The position numbers and the translations under genes are program-made. A DNA stretch of 64,000 nucleotides from Acinetobacter brisouisimilis (lineage in GTDB: Bacteria > Pseudomonadota > Gammaproteobacteria > Pseudomonadales > Moraxellaceae), in contig NZ_KB851219.1 in the NCBI RefSeq assembly GCF_000368265.1, positions 693,856 to 757,855 of the forward strand, given 5' to 3'. The notes beneath the pieces are model-generated. The model was not told the origin of the DNA. It saw only the letters and a program-made list of their open reading frames with translations, and made no database searches. This document shows positions 58,122 to 64,000 of the stretch, in pieces (the stretch's first letter is position 1; every line of letters starts with the position of its first letter).

Positions 58122-59540
58122 ATGATCATGAGTGGAAAAATTGATGTGCGTGAAATCGATGCCTTAGTCGATGCACAAAATGGACGTATTTCACCCTCTA
58201 TTTACACTGACCCTGAATTATATCAACTTGAATTAGAGCGTATTTTTGGGCGTTGTTGGCTATTTCTTTGTCATGAAAGCCAGATTCCGAAGGCTGGTGA
58301 CTTTTTTAATACTTACATGGGTGAAGACCCGATTATTGTCGTCCGTCAAAAAGATGGTTCAGTTAAGGCATTTTTAAACCAGTGCCGTCACCGTTCTATG
58401 CGTGTAAGTTATGCAGACTGTGGGAATACCCGTGCATTTACTTGCCCATACCATGGCTGGTCTTATGGTGTTGACGGTTCTTTAAAAGATATTCCATTAG
58501 AAAATGTTGCTTTCCCAAAAGGTTCATGCAAAGGGAAATGGGGTCTTGTTGAAGTCAATCGTGTTGAAATCTATAAAGGTTTGATTTTCGGTTGCTGGGC
58601 AGAGGATACGCCTGATCTACGCACTTATATGGGAGATATCGCTTGGTATCTTGATGCGTTGATTGATCGTCGTGAAGGTGGTTCAGAAGTTATTGGTGGT
58701 ATCCATAAGTGGGAAATTAACTGTAACTGGAAATTTGCAGCAGAACAGTTTGCTTCAGACCAATATCATGCACCGTATTCACATGCTTCTGCAGTACAGG
58801 TCTTGGGTGGTAAACCAGGTGATGACGCAAGTAAAACACTCGGTGCAGCACAAACGGCGCGTCCAGTGTGGGAAACCGTTAAAAACTGTGTGCAATATGG
58901 TCAACGTGGACATGGTTCAGGCTTTTTCTTAACTGAAAAACCAGATGCTAACTTCTGGGTGGATGGTCAGGTTGCTGATTATTTCCGTGAAACTTATGAA
59001 GAAGCTAAAGAGCGTCTTGGCGAAATTCGTGCATTGCGTCTTGCTGGACATAACACCATGTTCCCGACTTTGTCTTGGCTCAATGGTATGACCACCATGC
59101 GAATCTGGCACCCACGTGGTCCAGACAAAACCGAAGTGTGGGCATTCTGTATTACTGACAAGGCTGCACCACAGCATATTAAAGAAGCGATGGAGCTAAA
59201 TGCTTGTCGTGCATTTGGTCCTGCAGGTTTTGCTGAAGCAGATGATGGCGAAAACTGGATCGAAATCCAGAAAGTTCTTCGTGGTTATAAAGCGCGTAAT
59301 AGCAAGCTGATTATGGAAATGGGTCTGGGTAATGAAGAGCTACGTGATGACGTGCCTGGTATTACCAACCATATTTTCTCAGAAACAGCTGCACGCAGTA
59401 TGTATCGCCACTGGGCAAACTTGCTGATGCATGAAAAATGGGAAGATGTAGAAAAAGCTACAGCAGCGTATGAGCAAAGCCTTTTAGCAAAAAATGATTC
59501 GGCTGTCGCTATCGCAGATGAAACGGAGCTTGCGAAATGA
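58122..59540 (+). CDS. hcaE: 3-phenylpropionate/cinnamate dioxygenase alpha subunit
   Basis: Catalytic subunit of the Rieske dioxygenase that converts 3-phenylpropionate or cinnamate to the 2,3-cis-dihydrodiol. Rieske ligands are C88, H90, C108 and H111 (C-x-H-x17-C-x2-H). Mononuclear iron ligands D213-x2-H216-x4-H221 are in [10 protein letters not shown]. Long stretches match E. coli HcaE ([31 protein letters not shown]). A second ATG two codons in (58128) has better spacing to AGGAG and may be the true start. 472 residues. Stop overlaps hcaF by ATGA. Confidence 0.95.
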   Translation: MIMSGKIDVREIDALVDAQNGRISPSIYTDPELYQLELERIFGRCWLFLCHESQIPKAGDFFNTYMGEDPIIVVRQKDGSVKAFLNQCRHRSMRVSYADCGNTRAFTCPYHGWSYGVDGSLKDIPLENVAFPKGSCKGKWGLVEVNRVEIYKGLIFGCWAEDTPDLRTYMGDIAWYLDALIDRREGGSEVIGGIHKWEINCNWKFAAEQFASDQYHAPYSHASAVQVLGGKPGDDASKTLGAAQTARPVWETVKNCVQYGQRGHGSGFFLTEKPDANFWVDGQVADYFRETYEEAKERLGEIRALRLAGHNTMFPTLSWLNGMTTMRIWHPRGPDKTEVWAFCITDKAAPQHIKEAMELNACRAFGPAGFAEADDGENWIEIQKVLRGYKARNSKLIMEMGLGNEELRDDVPGITNHIFSETAARSMYRHWANLLMHEKWEDVEKATAAYEQSLLAKNDSAVAIADETELAK

Positions 59541-60097
59541 ATCAGGTCGTTGACGTGTTAAAACCACAACCAGTATGGCGTTCTATTGGGTTAGAACTTT
59601 ACCATGATATTAGCCAGTTTTTATATGCCGAAGCACAATTGTTAGATGACTGGAAGTTTCGTGACTGGCTAGATATTTTGAGTGAAGACATGCTCTACAC
59701 ACTCAAAACAACGACGAATGCTCAGACCCGTGACCGTCGTAAAAGCATTGCACCGCCTTCAACCTGGATTTATCACGACGATAAATTTGTGTTAGAGCGT
59801 CGTATTGCAAAGTTAGAAACTGGCATGTCGTGGTCGGAAGAGCCTCCATCACGTACCCGTCATCTTATTACCAATATTCGGGTAGAGCCAACTGAGCAAG
59901 CAGATGAATATCTGGTATATAGCAACTATTTGCTTTATCGCTCGCAAAAAGAAAAAGACATATTGATTTATGTGGGGAAACGGGTTGATTTAATCCGTAA
60001 AAATGAAGAGAGCAGTTTAGGCTGGAGCATTGCTAAACGTGACATCACGCTCGATCAGGCAACTTTAACATCCCACAACATTACGGTGTTTTTCTAA
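59537..60097 (+). CDS. hcaF: 3-phenylpropionate/cinnamate dioxygenase beta subunit
   Basis: Small subunit of the dioxygenase hexamer, 186 residues. [46 protein letters not shown] and [11 protein letters not shown] are nearly the same as in E. coli HcaF. It has a 10-residue N-terminal extension. ATGA overlap with hcaE and TAATG overlap with hcaC indicate coupled translation. Confidence 0.95.
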   Translation: MNQVVDVLKPQPVWRSIGLELYHDISQFLYAEAQLLDDWKFRDWLDILSEDMLYTLKTTTNAQTRDRRKSIAPPSTWIYHDDKFVLERRIAKLETGMSWSEEPPSRTRHLITNIRVEPTEQADEYLVYSNYLLYRSQKEKDILIYVGKRVDLIRKNEESSLGWSIAKRDITLDQATLTSHNITVFF

Positions 60098-60426
60098 TGA
60101 ACAAGATATTCGTTTGTCAGGTTGACGAACTTGATGAAGGTGAAGCATTAAAAGTGGACTGCGGTGTAGGCGATATTGCTGCACTTGCTGTCTTCAATTT
60201 TAATGGCGAATTTTTTGCGATGAATGACAAGTGTAGCCATGGCAATGCCTCAATGTCAGAAGGCTATCTTGAAGACGATGGCACAGTTGAGTGTCCGTTA
60301 CATTCATCACGTTTCTGTTTAAAAACTGGTGTGCCGCAATGTGTGCCAGCGACTGACCCGATTCAGACTTTTCCTGTCGTTGTTGAAGATGGCGCTTTAT
60401 TTGTCGAATTGTCAGGAGTGGCATAA
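60097..60426 (+). CDS. hcaC: 3-phenylpropionate/cinnamate dioxygenase ferredoxin
   Basis: 109-residue Rieske ferredoxin that passes electrons from HcaD to HcaE. Cluster ligands are in DKCSHGNASMSEG (C-x-H) and VECPLHSSRFCLKTG (C-x2-H). It closely resembles E. coli HcaC. It overlaps both neighbours by TAATG. Confidence 0.95.
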   Translation: MNKIFVCQVDELDEGEALKVDCGVGDIAALAVFNFNGEFFAMNDKCSHGNASMSEGYLEDDGTVECPLHSSRFCLKTGVPQCVPATDPIQTFPVVVEDGALFVELSGVA

Positions 60427-61241
60427 TGGGCTGGTTACAAGGAGAAGTCGTACTGATTACAGGCGGCGGTTCGGGACTTGGGCTAGCACTGGTGGAACGT
60501 TTTTTAAATGAAGGCGCACAGGTTGCTGTGTTGCAACGCTCTCAGTCCAAAGTTGATGAACTGATCGCCCGCTTTGGTGATCGTATTGTCGCGGTGACAG
60601 GTGACGTTGCTCGATATGCCGACAATGTTCGTGCTGTTGAAGCTACAGTGGCACGTTTTGGCAAACTAGACTGCTTTATTGGTAATGCTGGAATCTGGGA
60701 TCACTATGCCGATGTTGTCAATATGTCAGGCGAGCAGTTAGAAACGGCATTTGATGAAATCATGAGTATTAACACCAAAGGTTATTTGCTCGGTGCTAAA
60801 GCAGCACTGAATGAATTGTTAAAAACCGAAGGTTCCATGATTTTTACCTTATCAAATTCTGCATTTTATTCATCAGGTGGTGGGCCAATTTACACTGCAT
60901 CTAAGCATGCAGGCGTTGGCTTAGTGCGTGAACTGGCGTATGAACTGGCACCTAAAATCCGTGTCAATGCCGTCGCGCCTTCGGGCATGAATGTCAATGT
61001 CAAAGGTGCAGCATCATTGGGGCAGGAAAATCTTGGACTGCTCGATGCACGTGATCCTGAGCGGATTGGTCAGGGTATGCCACTCAAATTCTTGCCTGAA
61101 GCCGAAGATATGACAGGTTCTTATGTTCTGCTCGCTTCTCGACAAAATAACCGTCCATTATCTGGCGTATTTATTAATGCCGACTGTGGTCTAGGTATTC
61201 GTGGTTTACGTCAGCCCAATGCAGGCTTCTTTGACGTTTAA
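60426..61241 (+). CDS. hcaB: cis-2,3-dihydrodiol dehydrogenase (2,3-dihydroxy-2,3-dihydrophenylpropionate dehydrogenase)
   Basis: SDR enzyme that rearomatises the dihydrodiol to the catechol with NAD+. The NAD motif is TGGGSGLGLAL at about 11-21, the NAG motif is GNAGIWDHYADV, and the catalytic Ser, Tyr and Lys lie in LSNSAFYSSGGGPIYTASKHAG. 271 residues, as in HcaB/BphB. Coupled to hcaC by TAATG. Confidence 0.94.
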   Translation: MGWLQGEVVLITGGGSGLGLALVERFLNEGAQVAVLQRSQSKVDELIARFGDRIVAVTGDVARYADNVRAVEATVARFGKLDCFIGNAGIWDHYADVVNMSGEQLETAFDEIMSINTKGYLLGAKAALNELLKTEGSMIFTLSNSAFYSSGGGPIYTASKHAGVGLVRELAYELAPKIRVNAVAPSGMNVNVKGAASLGQENLGLLDARDPERIGQGMPLKFLPEAEDMTGSYVLLASRQNNRPLSGVFINADCGLGIRGLRQPNAGFFDV

Positions 61242-61270
61242 TCCTAAAGGTCTAGTCTTCTAGACCCACA

Positions 61271-61297
61271 TAGATCGCCTGTAGGCGATCTAGTTTT
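61271..61297 (+). repeat. intercistronic hairpin between hcaB and mhpB
   Basis: TAGATCGCC and GGCGATCTA form a perfect 9-bp stem around TGTA, followed by AGTTTTT. It lies inside the operon, 11 bases before the mhpB ribosome site. It could be a partial terminator or an mRNA-stability element. Confidence 0.6.
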
Positions 61298-61308
61298 TGG
61301 AGTTCAAC

Positions 61309-62265
61309 ATGGCTGTTAAACTGATTTGTGCATCTCATAGCCCGCTGATGGAGTTCGCTTCACCGATTGAGAAGCGTCAGGAAGAAGTTGTTCGTGCAAC
61401 GTTTAAGGCTTTGGCGGCTGAGTTAAAGCAATATGATCCAACCCTGATTATTACTTTTGGTCCCGATCATTTTAATGGTTTCTTTTATGACCTGATGCCA
61501 AGTTTCTGTGTTGGCCTTCGGGCTACTGCTGCAGGCGATTGGGATTATGGCCCAGGAAAACTCAATGTACCTGAGCAAACCGCGCTACAACTGGTGCGCC
61601 ATGTCCTGAATGAAGGCGTTGATGTTGCATACTCCTACCGAATGCAGGCAGATCATGGGGTTACCCAGCCCTTGCATTTTTTATGTGAAGGACAGCTTGA
61701 TCGTTACCCGACGATTCCTGTTTTTGTCAATGGTGCAGCAGCGCCACTGCCAACTACAAAACGTGCAATTGCGCTTGGCCGTGCTATAGGTTCATTTATT
61801 CAGTCTCTTAATCTTGAAAATGAACGCGTACTCATTTTGGGAACTGGGGGATTGTCGCATGATCCACCAACACCACAAATGGGGTCTGTACCTCCTGAAG
61901 TGGAAGAATTCCTGATCTCAGGTCGGAACCCGACGACTGAAGCACGCAACGCCCGCCAAGCCAAGGTCATTTCTGTGGGGCAACGTCTCGCTGCAGGCGA
62001 TACTTCAGTTTCAGTGCCACTCAATCCAGAATGGGATAAACAGCTGTTAGATATTTTTCAAAATGCTGATTTTGAAGCCATTGAAAAAATGACTGAAGCC
62101 GATATCCGTCGTGAGGGTGGACGTGGTGGACAAGAGATTCGTGCATGGATCGCCGCTTTTGCAGCGCTTTCAGCATTGGGTGACTATGAAATGAAAGTTC
62201 ATTGTTATGAAGCCATTTCAGAATGGATTGCGGGTTTTGGCATTGTCACAGCCAATTTGAAATAA
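61309..62265 (+). CDS. mhpB: 2,3-dihydroxyphenylpropionate/2,3-dihydroxycinnamate 1,2-dioxygenase
   Basis: LigB-type extradiol dioxygenase that opens the catechol ring between C1 and C2. Conserved His/Asp residues are in CASHSPLM, FGPDHFNGFFYDLMPSFCVGLRATA, and QADHGVTQPLHFL. GGLSHDPPTPQMG and EWIAGFG match E. coli MhpB. I start at 61309 (MAVKLICASH) with GGAG upstream; the longer TTG frame is unlikely. 318 residues. Confidence 0.95.
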   Translation: MAVKLICASHSPLMEFASPIEKRQEEVVRATFKALAAELKQYDPTLIITFGPDHFNGFFYDLMPSFCVGLRATAAGDWDYGPGKLNVPEQTALQLVRHVLNEGVDVAYSYRMQADHGVTQPLHFLCEGQLDRYPTIPVFVNGAAAPLPTTKRAIALGRAIGSFIQSLNLENERVLILGTGGLSHDPPTPQMGSVPPEVEEFLISGRNPTTEARNARQAKVISVGQRLAAGDTSVSVPLNPEWDKQLLDIFQNADFEAIEKMTEADIRREGGRGGQEIRAWIAAFAALSALGDYEMKVHCYEAISEWIAGFGIVTANLK

Positions 62266-62277
62266 AGGACAAAACAG

Positions 62278-63501
62278 ATGAGTATTCAAACCATTGTGAT
62301 TGTAGGCGCAGGTCAAGCGGGCGCAAGTGCAATTTTAGAGTTACGCGCACAGCAATTTTCTGGTGAAATTATTTTGATCGGTGATGAACCTCATCTACCG
62401 TATGAACGTCCACCGCTATCTAAAGATGCAATTTTGCAGCCAGAACAAACCAAGCTGGAAATTCTCTCTGAACAAAAACTTGCCGAACTCAATGTCAAAG
62501 TGATTCGCAATAACGCTGTAGTTAAACTTCAGCCTGAATCACATCAGCTTGTTTTACAAAGTGGTGATGTGATTCATTATGACAAATTACTATTGGCAAC
62601 AGGTGGTTCGGCACGCCGTTTACCGATGTTAGATGCTCTAGGTCAACATGTTTATACTTTACGGAATCTTGAAGATTCACAGAAACTGATTCCTGTATTA
62701 CAAGCTGAAAAACGCATCTTGATCGTGGGTGGCGGTGTAATCGGTTTAGAGTTGGCTTCTAGTGCACGTGCAAAAGGCTGTCAGGTCACAGTGCTTGAAC
62801 AGGGCGCAATGGTCATGGGCCGTTGTTCTCCACTCAATCTGAGTCAATTTTTACTGCAACAACATCAACGTGCTGGCATTGAAATTCAACTGAATACCAA
62901 ACTGGTGCAGGCTGAATTACGTGACCAAGAAGTGATTCTCACCTTAGAAAATGGTCAGCAGTTGACGGGTGATGCTGTCATTTACGGAATTGGGATCGTA
63001 CCTAATGCTGATTTAGCGCGTGAAGCAGGTCTCGATGTCGATTTTGCCATTCAAGTCAATCAGTATTGCCAAACCTCTGATCCTGATATTTATGCTGCTG
63101 GTGATGTTGCAACCCAGTTGGTCGAAGATGGGCAATATCGTCGTATTGAAACTTGGGAAAATGCCAACAAGCAAGCGGGAATTTTTGCGCGTCATATCAT
63201 GGGCAATCCATTGGCGCAGCAAACTCCTGCTTGGTTCTGGACAGACCAGCTTGATATGAACTTTCAGTTTGCTGGCGATATGACGGCTACAGAATGGCAT
63301 ATTCGTGGTGAAATGGATATTGAGCAGGGTAAAAATGCCAGCTTTGTGATGTTTGGCACGCGCAACGGAATTCTGGTTGCAGGCATTACTGTCAATCAGG
63401 CAAAAGAAATGCGTCATTTAAAGAAAATGATTGCGAAAGCACAACCGTTTGATGCAGAAACACTGCTGAATCTCGCGATTGATTTACGCAAGGTTGCCTG
63501 A
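62278..63501 (+). CDS. hcaD: 3-phenylpropionate/cinnamate dioxygenase ferredoxin reductase
   Basis: FAD enzyme that oxidises NADH and reduces HcaC. The N-terminal FAD motif is VIVGAGQAGASAILELR, LPYERPPLSKD is the family hallmark, the NADH motif is ILIVGGGVIGLELASSARAKG near 145, and AAGDVATQ precedes the C-terminal dimer domain. 407 residues. Last visible gene of the operon, 12 bp after mhpB and closed by a terminator. Confidence 0.94.
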   Translation: MSIQTIVIVGAGQAGASAILELRAQQFSGEIILIGDEPHLPYERPPLSKDAILQPEQTKLEILSEQKLAELNVKVIRNNAVVKLQPESHQLVLQSGDVIHYDKLLLATGGSARRLPMLDALGQHVYTLRNLEDSQKLIPVLQAEKRILIVGGGVIGLELASSARAKGCQVTVLEQGAMVMGRCSPLNLSQFLLQQHQRAGIEIQLNTKLVQAELRDQEVILTLENGQQLTGDAVIYGIGIVPNADLAREAGLDVDFAIQVNQYCQTSDPDIYAAGDVATQLVEDGQYRRIETWENANKQAGIFARHIMGNPLAQQTPAWFWTDQLDMNFQFAGDMTATEWHIRGEMDIEQGKNASFVMFGTRNGILVAGITVNQAKEMRHLKKMIAKAQPFDAETLLNLAIDLRKVA

Positions 63502-63527
63502 GCTCAATCACAACAGGCTTACATGTA

Positions 63528-63566
63528 ATCAACCCATGCTGTTTTAGGCATGGGTTGATTGATTTT
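63528..63566 (+). terminator. Rho-independent terminator after hcaD
   Basis: ATCAACCCATGC (63528-63539) pairs perfectly with GCATGGGTTGAT (63548-63559), followed by TGATTTT. Confidence 0.85.
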
Positions 63567-63579
63567 ATGGATATGATTC

Positions 63580-64000
63580 ATGTTTATGTCTAAGGGATCG
63601 ACGTCTTTTACCCACATTGCAATTTATGCGACCCTTGTCCTGATTTGGGCAGCAACGCCACTGGCAATTGTATGGAGTGTGCATCAGGTTTATCCGCTTT
63701 GGGTTTTAATTATTCGCTATGTAGGTGCATCTATTTTGGCGGTTATGTTGCTCATCATCTTTCGTAATCCCTTGCCACTAGATCGTCAGTCACTCACGAG
63801 TTATGTCGCAGGCAGCCTAAATTTAATTGGTGCTCAACTTTTTATTTATCTGGCAGCCCGTTATCTAACTTCAGGATTAATGGCTTTGTTATTTGGGTTA
63901 TCACCGTTAATTTCTGGTCTGGTCGGGCATTTTATTTTAAAAAATCAGCATCTCGTTCTCATACAATGGGGAGGCATGTTGATGGCAGTCTTGGGTTTGA
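63580..64000 (+). CDS. EamA/DMT-family transporter, 3' end cut by the window
   Basis: An open frame of 140 codons runs off the window. It starts MFMSKGSTSFTHIAIYATLVLIWAATPLAIVW and has four or five hydrophobic helices typical of the EamA drug/metabolite transporter fold (SGLMALLFGLSPLISGLVGHF). An alternative start is the second ATG at 63586. Because it lies after the hcaD terminator it may be separate from the hca operon. Substrate unknown. Confidence 0.75.
   Translation, partial: MFMSKGSTSFTHIAIYATLVLIWAATPLAIVWSVHQVYPLWVLIIRYVGASILAVMLLIIFRNPLPLDRQSLTSYVAGSLNLIGAQLFIYLAARYLTSGLMALLFGLSPLISGLVGHFILKNQHLVLIQWGGMLMAVLGL

Noticed and set aside
58122..60426. Benzoate, biphenyl or anthranilate dioxygenase
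   Set aside because: Alpha, beta and ferredoxin subunits follow E. coli HcaE, HcaF and HcaC far more closely, and the separate ferredoxin, HcaR-like regulator and MhpB fit phenylpropionate.

Overview
The window reads as chromosome of an Acinetobacter-like gammaproteobacterium. The base composition is moderately AT-rich and the housekeeping blocks have Moraxellaceae-style order and sequence: pabC-mltG-tmk, and lepA-lepB-DUF4845-rnc-era-recO-pdxJ-miaE. The genus is inferred from protein resemblance, not computed. I see no phage, insertion sequence, CRISPR array or rRNA. One tRNA-Leu sits at the left edge.

Regions. 1-7.1 kb: tRNA-Leu(UAG), gloB, and a sulfate module on the minus strand (sbp, an RBBP9-type hydrolase, cysT, cysW, cysA, cysB). 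7.2-22.6 kb: core genes (pabC, mltG, tmk; glutamate/aspartate importer gltIJKL; UDG-fold glycosylase; thioesterase; lepA to miaE; paiB-like protein). 22.7-47.4 kb: a large locus for methylated-amine and one-carbon metabolism. 47.7-51.1 kb: cysQ, a histidine phosphatase, rpsT, a Rossmann protein and rraA. 51.1-64 kb: 3-phenylpropionate/cinnamate catabolism (mhpDFE, an OprD-type porin, hcaR, hcaEFCB-mhpB-hcaD) and the first part of an EamA-type exporter cut by the window edge.

The methylamine locus is the centrepiece. A Tmm-type flavin monooxygenase (32030) would oxidise trimethylamine to TMAO. A DUF1989-GcvT fusion (25763-28168) has the expected zinc and iron ligands of TMAO demethylase (Tdm) and would give dimethylamine plus formaldehyde. 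Four genes at 33876-37521 match the heme-dependent dimethylamine monooxygenase/oxidative N-demethylase and would give monomethylamine. Two amtB genes follow tdm. An operon purU-folD-soxB-soxD-soxA-soxG-glnB (47424 to 40092, minus strand) can oxidise folate-bound C1 units to formate and contains a four-subunit sarcosine oxidase-family enzyme that may be N-methylglutamate dehydrogenase. gmaS and mgsABC, needed to feed that enzyme from methylamine, are not in the window.

Regulation: a membrane-free NarX-like kinase, a NarL-like regulator and a PAS-only protein (28342-30991) are divergent from tdm. I found NarL-style 7-2-7 inverted heptamers between tdm and the kinase, about 100 bp before tmm and about 95 bp before the dmm operon. 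This suggests one regulator wires the whole pathway. It is a sequence-based hypothesis that can be tested.

The hca/mhp cluster is tightly coupled by ATGA and TAATG overlaps. It lacks the ring-fission hydrolase gene mhpC in the visible part.
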